From NCBI GenBank assembly GCA_021821585.1, contig JAKACF010000044.1:1-13548 (forward strand): DNA of 13,548 bases, given 5' to 3'. Under the pieces are notes generated by a model. The model saw only the letters and a program-made list of their open reading frames with translations, searched no databases and was not told where the DNA came from. The translations under genes were made by a program, and so were the position numbers. Numbering within the stretch: the first letter of the stretch is position 1; each line of letters opens with the position of its first letter. This stretch comes from Actinomycetes bacterium (GTDB lineage: Bacteria > Actinomycetota > Acidimicrobiia > Acidimicrobiales > Bog-793). Shown here in pieces: positions 1 to 5,873 of this stretch.

Positions 1-51
1 GCCACAGATCTGGCCCCGGCCGAACCGGGGGACGACTCGGCACTGGAGTGA
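1..51 (+). CDS. C-terminal end of an upstream gene (partial)
   Basis: Reading frame 1 is open from the window edge for 16 codons and stops at TGA 49-51. The tail reads ATDLAPAEPGDDSALE, an acidic Ala/Pro-rich stretch typical of a disordered C-terminus, and most third positions are G or C. Nothing about function can be said from 16 residues. It could be a chance open stretch, since only 48 coding bases are visible. Confidence 0.35.
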   Translation, partial: ATDLAPAEPGDDSALE

Positions 52-481
52 CCGTGCCGGCGACGTTGCCCGGTGGCGTTCACCGGCGCGCCGGGTCCGA
101 GAGGGATCCGACGGTGTCCTTCGGCGAAGCCGTCTCCCTCGCGGAGGTTCTCGACCAGCTGGCCTCATCGGTTGGAGGCGCTCGACGCCGTCGCCGGCTC
201 ACACGTTGTCTCGACCACCTGCCCCAGGACACGGGCGCCGATCGCTCGCAGTCGCCCGTGCACGGGACCCTCAGGCGAGCCAGCGGACGCTGTCGCCGGC
301 CTCGGCCACCTTCCGCACGGTCCGGATGCGACGCCAGCTGGCGCCCCGAGCCGAGGGTCGCCAGCTGGCGGGGAGGGTGCCAACCGGTCCTCGTGTTCCC
401 GGGGGCGCGGGTCGACGTCTCGAGCTTGCCGCTGCGGCTGAGCCGGACGCCGTCAGGGGCCGAGCGAGCGTGAGCCGGCGG
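52..481. other. Intergenic stretch with no supported gene
   Basis: About 430 bp lies between the putative upstream gene end and the 3' end of the minus-strand VOC gene. Several frames are open because of high GC, but their translations are Arg/Pro/Ser-rich, match no family I know and lack a convincing ribosome binding site. A short minus-strand run near 330 reads like protein (RTVRKVAEAGDSVRWLA) but hits a stop at once, so a decayed gene is possible. The only ordered element is the palindrome pair at 332-370. Confidence 0.5.
332..370. repeat. Two identical 12-bp palindromes, 27 bp apart
   Basis: The perfect palindrome CGCCAGCTGGCG occurs at 332-343 and again at 359-370, with centres 27 bp apart (about 2.6 helical turns) and a 15-bp GC-rich spacer. 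The two copies could also pair with each other as a stem in RNA. Tandem perfect palindromes in noncoding DNA suit binding of a dimeric regulator, but no adjacent gene start is visible on either strand, so the target is unknown. The inner CAGCTG core is common in this GC-rich window and the 12-mer could be partly fortuitous. Confidence 0.45.
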
Positions 482-841
482 TCACGGGCGGTCCTGGAGC
501 AGTCCGAGGACGTTGCCGTCGGGATCGGTGACGGTGGCCACGAGGCGGCCGCCGCCGACGTCGCGGACGGGCTCGTTCACGGTGGCGCCGGCAGCGGTCA
601 CCTCGGCGAGCTTCGCCTCGATGTCCGAGACGTGCCAGTAGGCCACCGGACCGGACATGGCCTGCGGGCCGCCGCGCGGCACGAGCCCGATGTGCTGGCC
701 GGCAGCCTCGAAGCCGACGTAGTAGGGCGCATCGGTCTGCGGGGGCAGACCGAGCAGGGCCGTGTAGACGGCTTTCGCCCGCTCCAGATCGGAGACGGGA
801 TGGAGCACCGTCTTGGTCCCCTCGGTGGAAGTGGTGGTCAT
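482..841 (-). CDS. VOC family protein (glyoxalase/bleomycin-resistance fold)
   Basis: This 119-residue cytoplasmic protein has the usual length of a single-chain VOC protein, with two beta-alpha-beta-beta-beta modules. The first module covers roughly residues 8-55 (His14 near the N-terminal strand, then an AKAVYTALLGLPP helix-turn). The second covers about 65-117 and ends in the family hallmark DPDGN. In metal-dependent members a Glu usually follows in the strand after DPDGN; here the strand reads VLGLLQ, so a metal-free, ligand-binding or otherwise divergent role is possible. The ATG at 841 is preceded by GAGGAG (847-852) with a 5-nt spacer. It lies 108 bp downstream of the sigma-factor gene on the same strand and may be cotranscribed with it. 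The substrate cannot be inferred. Confidence 0.9.
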   Translation of the reverse strand: MTTTSTEGTKTVLHPVSDLERAKAVYTALLGLPPQTDAPYYVGFEAAGQHIGLVPRGGPQAMSGPVAYWHVSDIEAKLAEVTAAGATVNEPVRDVGGGRLVATVTDPDGNVLGLLQDRP

Positions 842-949
842 GTTCGCTCCTCGGTCCGGACGCCGACGACGCGCTCTGCGACGTCGCGACTATGACGACC
901 GGGGCGGACAGGATGTGACGGGGGGCCGGTCCGACCGCTCAGAGCGTAA

Positions 950-1846
950 TCAGAGGATGATCTCGAGTGCCCGCAGCCGACGGGGATCTAGGAGGACCTC
1001 GATCTCGACGATCGTGTCGCCCTCCCACCGCATGACGAAGGCGGCCCGGGGGCGGTCCTCGGGCGCCCACACTGCTCCGGGCATCCCGTCGATGAGTGCG
1101 GCTCGAGCGACCGCCGCCCGTCCGGCGAAGACCCGTGCCACGGCGTCGCGGCCCGTGATCTCGTCGCGCAGCGCGGGGGCGCCACGTTCCCGGCGGGCGG
1201 TGGCCGCCCGCACCGCCACCGGGTCGGAGCGCAGGACCACGTCGGGATCGAGGAGGGCGAGGAGCGCCTCGAAGTCCCCCTGCCGGGAGGCTGCGAGGAA
1301 GGCCTCGACCAGCTCCCACCGCCGAGGGTCGGGCGCGCTCGTCCCGCTCGCGCCGGACGGGGAGCTGCCGCGGAGGCGACGTCGTGCCCGGCTGGCCAGC
1401 TGACGGGTGGCCGCCGGAGACCGCCCGACGATTGGGGCGATCTCGTCGAAGGGCATCCCGAACAGGTCGTGCAGGACGACCGTCAGACGCTCGTGGGGCC
1501 CCAGCGAGTCGAGCACGACCACGAGGGCCGGCCCGATTGCGTCCGCCAGCACGGCGTCGTCCTCGGGTTGTCCCTGCCCGCCGGTCACGAAGACCTCCTC
1601 GGCAAGCTCGCCGCCGATGGGCTCCTCGCGTCGGCGCGCCCGCAGCATGTCGAGGCAGACCCGGGAGACCACGGTGGTGAGCCAGCCGCCCAGGTTGTCG
1701 ATGCTCGCCGGCCCGACCCGGCTCAACCGCAGCCACACCTCCTGAACGGCGTCGTCCGCCTCGCCCGCCGACCCGAGCATCCTCTGCGCGATCGCCCGCA
1801 GCCGTGGCCTGTTCTGCTCGAAGTCCTCTCCCAGCCACTCGGCCAT
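950..1846 (-). CDS. ECF-type sigma factor with SnoaL-like C-terminal domain (SigJ/ECF41-like)
   Basis: The protein has 298 residues. Region 2 is at about 1-75, with the core-binding helix ADDAVQEVWLRLSR and, further on, LGGWLTTVVSRVCLDMLRARRR. Region 4 is at about 112-160, with an HDLFGMPFDEIAPIVGRS helix-turn-helix and a basic end (ASRARRRLRG). A SnoaL/NTF2-like domain from about 175 to the end begins RRWELVEAFLAASRQGD and closes with LLDPRRLRALEI. In sigma factors of this architecture the C-terminal domain modulates activity in place of a separate anti-sigma factor, and no anti-sigma gene is visible nearby. The conserved DGGGR-type motif I recall for ECF41 is not evident, so the exact ECF group is unsettled. 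The frame stays open far upstream, but the start at ATG 1846 is fixed by GGGAG eight bases before it and by the onset of region 2 homology. Confidence 0.9.
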   Translation of the reverse strand: MAEWLGEDFEQNRPRLRAIAQRMLGSAGEADDAVQEVWLRLSRVGPASIDNLGGWLTTVVSRVCLDMLRARRREEPIGGELAEEVFVTGGQGQPEDDAVLADAIGPALVVVLDSLGPHERLTVVLHDLFGMPFDEIAPIVGRSPAATRQLASRARRRLRGSSPSGASGTSAPDPRRWELVEAFLAASRQGDFEALLALLDPDVVLRSDPVAVRAATARRERGAPALRDEITGRDAVARVFAGRAAVARAALIDGMPGAVWAPEDRPRAAFVMRWEGDTIVEIEVLLDPRRLRALEIIL

Positions 1847-2145
1847 CTCACATGCTCCCAGAGTCCTGCGGCAGACTGCGGACCGGAGATGCCTGCGGCG
1901 CGGACTGTGAAGCGCTCGGGCTCGAGTCCGAAGGGGACTCGGTGGGGGAGACCTCGGACATCTCGACCGCGATCCGGGGACTGGTGCGGCTCGGGGCGGA
2001 GGACCTCCCCGAGCGCGGGCGTCAGCCGCTCGGCGTCGTGCGGGCGAGGTGAGGGTCGACCACGCGCGGGACGTTCCGGCGCGCCGGGGCAACGGGCGTC
2101 GTCTCGTCGAGGCGCCACGGCGCGCGGTCGGCTGGTTCGAGGCCG
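1847..2145. other. Sigma-factor upstream region, no supported gene
   Basis: This 300-bp stretch upstream of the sigma-factor start is GC-rich and open in several frames. A plus-strand candidate (ATG 1852 to stop 2052) lacks a ribosome binding site and looks unlike a known family. I see no convincing -35/-10 pair for the sigma gene. Confidence 0.4.
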
Positions 2146-2379
2146 TCACCATCCCTCTAGGTCGGTTGACTCTCCTCGGCCTAGGCCTGGGGCTGCCCAG
2201 GGGTCGCCGAGGCCTCCGGCAGGCTCCGCCCGGTGCCGGCGGCGGAACAACAGGAAGGCGGCGAAGAGCGCCCCGAGGGCGACGAAGGCGGTCGAGGTGC
2301 CGATGACGGCGTCGCCCCCGGCGCAGTGCGGCAGCAGCAGGGTCTCGTCGAAGACCCGGCACAGCTGCAGCCTGCCCAC
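2146..2379 (-). CDS. Small single-pass membrane protein, hypothetical
   Basis: A 77-codon ORF starts at GTG 2379; a TGA nine codons upstream leaves this as the only canonical start in that interval. Residues about 26-45 (VIGTSTAFVALGALFAAFLL) form one hydrophobic helix followed at once by FRRRHR, so a cytoplasmic C-terminus is predicted. Roughly the first 50 codons end almost without exception in G or C, which supports real coding; the last 20 codons do not. No Shine-Dalgarno is seen and I do not recognise a family. It could be a small membrane protein, the remnant of a larger one, or a chance ORF in GC-rich DNA. Confidence 0.4.
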   Translation of the reverse strand: MGRLQLCRVFDETLLLPHCAGGDAVIGTSTAFVALGALFAAFLLFRRRHRAEPAGGLGDPWAAPGLGRGESTDLEGW

Positions 2380-2920
2380 TGCCGGGCGAGGGCGGCCAGT
2401 CGGTCAGACGGCAAGACGAGGGCGTTTCGTCGGTGTGCGAACCGCCCGACATCGGGCGCTCCCGGCCGGGTGATCCGGTCACCCCACCGACGCAGACGGA
2501 CGAGTGTGCTGTCGCCGCGGCGCCTCGAGGAGATGACCGGTCCGACATGCAGCAAGACCCAGGGTGGACTGCGCGCGCCACCGGTCGGCCTTCCCCTTCG
2601 ACGGGTCGGAGGGGGACAGCCGGCCAGAACGTGCGGACGCCGGGTAGCTCTGCGCCGATGGGGGCGCCCCTCCCACCGGTCGGCACCGGTCCTGGTAAGG
2701 CAGGAATTTGCTGGAAAATTCGACAGGTCGATGGTGCTCGGATAGCCTGCCCGCCCGAGCACACCGCGACCCCTGATGCGGTGCCACATAGCAGCAAAGC
2801 CCACCCTTGCCGTCCCTGTACTTGGAGACGCGCGAGCCGGTAAAGGTCGCCCTCTTGCAGCGCGACCTCGGTCTGTTCTGGCCGGTTGTCGGGGGTGCGG
2901 TCAAGTCGTCACTTGATATG
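2380..2920. other. Intergenic stretch with no supported gene
   Basis: No frame on either strand gives a recognisable protein here. The open frames are mixed in composition (Cys-, Arg- and Pro-rich), lack ribosome binding sites and show no sustained third-position G/C bias. From about 2690 the local AT content rises toward the promoter of the downstream secreted hydrolase gene. Confidence 0.4.
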
Positions 2921-2923
2921 ACA

Positions 2924-2937
2924 GTTTGACGTCAGAC
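2924..2937. promoter_or_regulatory. Candidate operator palindrome upstream of the hydrolase gene
   Basis: The 14-bp sequence GTTTGACGTCAGAC is palindromic except for one mismatched pair and contains the perfect 8-mer TGACGTCA. It lies directly against the proposed -35 element (2939-2944), where an activator would contact RNA polymerase or a repressor would block it. There is no direct evidence of a cognate regulator. Confidence 0.35.
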
Positions 2938-2938
2938 G

Positions 2939-2967
2939 TGGCACTGGGACTGAATATCACGTAGAGT
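2939..2967 (+). promoter_or_regulatory. Candidate leaderless promoter for the GH26-like gene
   Basis: The -10 hexamer TAGAGT (2962-2967, TAnnnT type) ends six bases before the ATG at 2974, so transcription would start at or next to the A of the start codon. A weak -35 candidate, TGGCAC (2939-2944), is spaced 17 bp from it. No Shine-Dalgarno precedes this ATG, as expected for a leaderless mRNA, a class common in actinobacteria. The -35 match is poor, so the -10 and its spacing carry the call. Confidence 0.5.
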
Positions 2968-2973
2968 GCTCGT

Positions 2974-4773
2974 ATGACCACCATCCGTAGCAGGAATCGC
3001 TCCCCGGTCGGTTCCTGCGGCCATCAAGACAATGACGACAACTTCTCGATGAGGCGACGACCTCGAGTTCCCAAGAGATTGCTCCAGGGGCTCGTGGGTC
3101 TCCTCGTCGCCGTTCCGCTCGCCTGGCAGGCAGCCAACGACCGGCCGGCCCGGGCGACCGTGGCACTGACAAGCTCACCGTCGTCGGTGATCGGTGTCTA
3201 TGGCGGCGCCGGTCAGGTGAGCAGGGTGCTGGCAGTCGAACAGCATCTCGGGGTGAGGTCCATGTATGCCATGGACTTCCTCGATGGCAGTAGCTGGTCC
3301 ACGATCTCCGATCCCGGCTGGCTCCTCAAGGTGTGGGGGCACACCGGTTTCAAGATGGTGTGGGGAGTGGACATGCTGCCCGGCAGCGGCGCCTCACTCG
3401 CCGTCGGTGCGACCGGCGCCTACAACAAGTGGTTCAAGCTTCTCGCTCAGCGGTTCGTCGCGGGCGGCCAGGGGTCCTCGCTCATCCGCCTCGGCTGGGA
3501 GTTCAACGGCGGATGGTTCCCGTGGAGGGCAAACCACCAGGCGACCGCCTTCGTAGAGTACTGGCGCCAGATCGTCAACACGATGCGGTCTGTTCCGGGT
3601 GCCCACTTCCGTTTCGAGTGGAACCCCACCCGCGGGGACCTCGGCGTCGGCCCGCTGTCGCAGTACTACCCGGGCAACAGGTACGTGGACGTCATCGGGC
3701 TCGACGTGTACGACATCGAGTGGGGTCACTACCCGGGCGCCGTCGCCGAGTGGAACCACATGCTGACGCAGTCGTACGGCCTTGACTGGCTTGCCAGCTT
3801 CGGCGCCGCCCACGGCAAGCCCATCTCGTTCCCCGAGTGGGGGCTGGGCTGGGGTAACGGCGGCAACGGGCCTGCCGGCGGTGGCGACAACGCCTACTTC
3901 GTGCAGCACATGGCCCAGTTCATCAGCACCCACAACGTTGCGAACGCGATGGCCTGGGACTGGGGATCGCGGCCGATGATCTCCTCCTACTACCCGGCGG
4001 CCGAGAAGGCGCTCTTCGCTTCGTTCGCTGCACATGGGACACCGGCACCGGCGCCGATGCCGAAGCCTGTCCCTCCGACTCGCAGCCGCCGCCACGTCGT
4101 GGCCTCGGCAGGAGCGCCCGGGAGCAGTGGCTACTGGCTCGTGACGGCGCGGGGCAAGGTCTTCGGGGTCCACACCCGCTGGCACGCGTCGTCCGTCCAC
4201 CCGGCACGCTCCGCGCCGGTCACGGGCATGGCCAGCACACGCTCTGGCTACCTGCTGGTCGGAGCGAGGGGCAAGGTGTACCACTTCCACACGGCCTGGC
4301 ACGGGTCGCTGGCGAAGCGACGTTTGCACGCGCGCGTGATCGGCATTGCGGTCGACAGGCGGACCGGAGGCTACTGGGTGGTCACGTCGAGGGGCAACGT
4401 CTACGCCTTTCATGCTCCGTGGCATGGATCGACGGGCCACCGGCGGATCCCGGCGGCTGTCACCGGAGTCGCAGCCTCCCGTTCCGGCTACCTTCTCGTG
4501 AGCGCGAAGGGCAACGTGTACAGCTTCCACACGGCCTGGCACGGCTCCATGGCGGGCAGGAGGCTCTCCGCCCGTATCGTCGGCATCGCAGTGGACCACC
4601 GCACCGGTGGCTACTGGCTCGTGACGAGCCGCGGGAAGGTCTATGCCTTCGACGCCCCGCGGCTCGGGTCGGTGAGTCGGAAGGCGCTCTCGGGTCGCAT
4701 CGTGAGCATCTTCGCCAGCGGGACCGGCTACCGGCTCGTCAGCTCGTCCGGCAAGGTGTACACCTTCCGGTAA
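2974..4773 (+). CDS. Secreted GH26-like glycoside hydrolase with C-terminal GYWLV repeats
   Basis: This is a 599-residue exported protein. A basic N-region (about 27-35) and hydrophobic core (36-53) end in an ARA signal-peptidase site at residue 61. Residues about 65-350 resemble GH26 endo-mannanase-type TIM barrels: the acid/base Glu is in LGWEFNGGWFPW (E176) and the probable nucleophile Glu in FPEWG (E288), about 110 residues apart as in that family. A Pro-rich linker (about 357-368) leads to five and a half repeats of about 40 residues (385-599), each with GYWLV..RGKVYaF..wHGS. The repeats probably form a beta-rich carbohydrate- or surface-binding domain. The ATG at 2974 is chosen because of the leaderless promoter; ATG 3049 would give a more ordinary signal peptide. 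It probably cuts or remodels a mannan-like or self-made extracellular polysaccharide. Confidence 0.82.
   Translation: MTTIRSRNRSPVGSCGHQDNDDNFSMRRRPRVPKRLLQGLVGLLVAVPLAWQAANDRPARATVALTSSPSSVIGVYGGAGQVSRVLAVEQHLGVRSMYAMDFLDGSSWSTISDPGWLLKVWGHTGFKMVWGVDMLPGSGASLAVGATGAYNKWFKLLAQRFVAGGQGSSLIRLGWEFNGGWFPWRANHQATAFVEYWRQIVNTMRSVPGAHFRFEWNPTRGDLGVGPLSQYYPGNRYVDVIGLDVYDIEWGHYPGAVAEWNHMLTQSYGLDWLASFGAAHGKPISFPEWGLGWGNGGNGPAGGGDNAYFVQHMAQFISTHNVANAMAWDWGSRPMISSYYPAAEKALFASFAAHGTPAPAPMPKPVPPTRSRRHVVASAGAPGSSGYWLVTARGKVFGVHTRWHASSVHPARSAPVTGMASTRSGYLLVGARGKVYHFHTAWHGSLAKRRLHARVIGIAVDRRTGGYWVVTSRGNVYAFHAPWHGSTGHRRIPAAVTGVAASRSGYLLVSAKGNVYSFHTAWHGSMAGRRLSARIVGIAVDHRTGGYWLVTSRGKVYAFDAPRLGSVSRKALSGRIVSIFASGTGYRLVSSSGKVYTFR
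4126..4770 (+). repeat. Tandem protein repeats in the hydrolase C-terminus
   Basis: Residues 385-599 hold units starting GYW/LLV and alternating in length. Odd units (GYWLVT, about 38-39 residues) are followed by even units (GYLLV, about 42 residues, with HTAWHGS and ending IAVDxRTG). The second and fourth units are most alike, so the domain appears to have grown by duplication of a two-unit block of about 80 residues. The last unit is truncated at KVYTFR. The DNA copies have diverged and are not exact repeats. Confidence 0.75.
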
Positions 4774-4824
4774 CGAGGCCTGTCGACCGCAACCGGCCAC
4801 GGCAAAGTCGACCCCGTCGCTTCT

Positions 4825-4871
4825 CTACCGGGGGCAGGCCGGCGCACGAGTGCCCGGCGTGCCCCCGGTAG
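4825..4871. terminator. Long bidirectional hairpin between convergent genes
   Basis: CTACCGGGGGCA (4825-4836) pairs perfectly with TGCCCCCGGTAG (4860-4871). After a single mismatch the stem continues with GCCGG/CCGGC, a one-base bulge and GCA/TGC around a CGAG tetraloop (4847-4850), so almost all 47 bases pair. It lies in the 135-bp gap between the convergent hydrolase and deacetylase genes and can form on both strands. There is no U-tract on either side, as is frequent for high-GC actinobacterial terminators. Termination is inferred from structure and position. Confidence 0.75.
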
Positions 4872-4908
4872 CCGGAGCGCCGGATCCCGCGGACAGGCCG
4901 CCCCGGAG

Positions 4909-5751
4909 TCATCCGGCTGGGCGGCGGCCTCTCGAGGGGCGGCCCCGTGTTTCGAAGAACAGCTCGTGTCGCCGGGTGAACGAGCGCAGGAACCTGGTCC
5001 CAAGCGGTCCCTCGAGCCCCACCTGGGAGCGGTAGCAGGCGAGTGCCGCGAGTTTTCTTTCGTAGGCGGGGCCGGCTCTCACCTTCACCGGGCGGCCGAG
5101 CCCGTGGCGGCGGTGCACCGTGGCCATCCAGCTGACCGGGTGCTGCCAGCCCCATACGACGTACTCGAGGTGCCGGACCGGCAGCGTCTGCGCCACGCGC
5201 CGTGTCGCGTCGGCCACGGCGCAGTGGTCCGCATGGATGTCGAAGGGGCTCGGGGCAACCAGCACCTCGGGACGGAGCTCGCGGGCGAGATCGGAGAGGT
5301 CCTCGGCGAGCTCATCAACATGATCCCTCACCGTCGAGTCCTCGTACCGCAGCATGATCACGTGGTCCGGGGCGATGCCGAGGCTCTCGGCAGACGCGGC
5401 GAGCTCCGACCGGCGTAGCCTGGCGCACTCCTCAGGGTCGAGGTCGCCAAGCCCGTACCGGCCGTCGGTGACGCAGACGATGACGGGCTTCAGGCCACGA
5501 CTGGCGCTCGCGGCCAGCAGCGCACCACAGGCGAGAGTTTCGTCATCAGGATGCGGCGAGACGACGAGCAGTCTGCCGGCTGTGACGATCTCGGAGACGT
5601 CCGTGGCGACCAGGCAGAGGCCGGCATGGACGGCGGGTGCGAGGACCGTCGCAGTCCGGTGCCGCAATCGGCTCGCGGCTTGCCTCGCCGACCGGGTGAC
5701 GTCGTGCAGTCTGCCTGTTTCCACAGCCATATGGTCGCGCGGCGCGCCCAC
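4909..5751 (-). CDS. PIG-L family (LmbE-like) N-deacetylase
   Basis: The protein has 280 residues. The zinc-site motif HPDDE is at residues 67-71 (ligands His67 and Asp70, catalytic Asp69) and the second motif HADH at 173-176 supplies His176. The fold runs from RLLVVSPHPDDE through VIVCVTDGRYG and PEVLVAPSPFDIHADH, all standard for PIG-L. Family members remove N-acetyl groups from GlcNAc linked to inositol, malate or lipid (MshB, BshB, PIG-L) and from some antibiotics and glycans. No signal peptide is visible, so it is probably cytoplasmic. GTG 5751 is the furthest start and ATG 5730 is an equal alternative; neither has a good Shine-Dalgarno. It is divergent from the GT4 operon, so a shared sugar substrate is plausible: the transferase adds GlcNAc and this enzyme deacetylates it. 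Confidence 0.9.
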   Translation of the reverse strand: MGAPRDHMAVETGRLHDVTRSARQAASRLRHRTATVLAPAVHAGLCLVATDVSEIVTAGRLLVVSPHPDDETLACGALLAASASRGLKPVIVCVTDGRYGLGDLDPEECARLRRSELAASAESLGIAPDHVIMLRYEDSTVRDHVDELAEDLSDLARELRPEVLVAPSPFDIHADHCAVADATRRVAQTLPVRHLEYVVWGWQHPVSWMATVHRRHGLGRPVKVRAGPAYERKLAALACYRSQVGLEGPLGTRFLRSFTRRHELFFETRGRPSRGRRPAG

Positions 5752-5812
5752 GGCTCGTCATGGGTTGGTCACTAATGGCGGTCACGCCCGAGCTGCGGAC
5801 CGGGACGAGCCG

Positions 5813-5818
5813 TATCAT
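5813..5818 (+). promoter_or_regulatory. Candidate -10 element for the GT4 operon
   Basis: TATCAT (TAnnnT type) lies 55 bp before the GTG start of the glycosyltransferase and would give a 5' leader of about 49 nt. It shares the flanks CG-TAnnnT-GC with the hydrolase promoter at 2960-2969. No -35 match is evident at 16-18 bp upstream, so the call is weak. Confidence 0.35.
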
Positions 5819-5837
5819 GCGACTCGTGGGGATCGAG

Positions 5838-5858
5838 TCGGGGGCTACGCGCCCCCGA
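5838..5858 (+). promoter_or_regulatory. Hairpin abutting the ribosome binding site of the GT4 gene
   Basis: TCGGGGGC (5838-5845) and GCCCCCGA (5851-5858) form a perfect 8-bp GC stem with a TACGC loop. The 3' arm runs into the Shine-Dalgarno-like GAGAGG (5857-5862) that serves the GTG at 5874. In RNA it could limit ribosome access or stabilise the 5' end. There is no U-tract, so a terminator or attenuator is less likely. Confidence 0.5.
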
Positions 5859-5873
5859 GAGGAACGTCGTGTA

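Noticed and set aside
206..895. A 229-codon plus-strand open frame crossing the VOC gene
   Set aside because: Most of it is antisense to the VOC gene, and the translation has no family resemblance.
1804..2306. Two plus-strand small ORFs (ending 2052 and starting 2049, GTGA overlap) suggestive of a small operon
   Set aside because: There is no Shine-Dalgarno, the first begins inside the sigma-factor gene on the opposite strand, the second is Arg/Gly-rich nonsense, and codon bias is weak.
950..2797. A 615-codon open frame that would extend the sigma factor far upstream
   Set aside because: Residues before MAEWLGEDF are Arg/Pro/Ser-rich with no domain, and ATG 1846 has its own Shine-Dalgarno. 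The extension is GC-driven openness.
3394..4800. A 468-codon minus-strand frame antisense to the secreted hydrolase
   Set aside because: It is the mirror of a biased coding frame, has no ribosome binding site or recognisable domain, and overlaps a convincing gene throughout.
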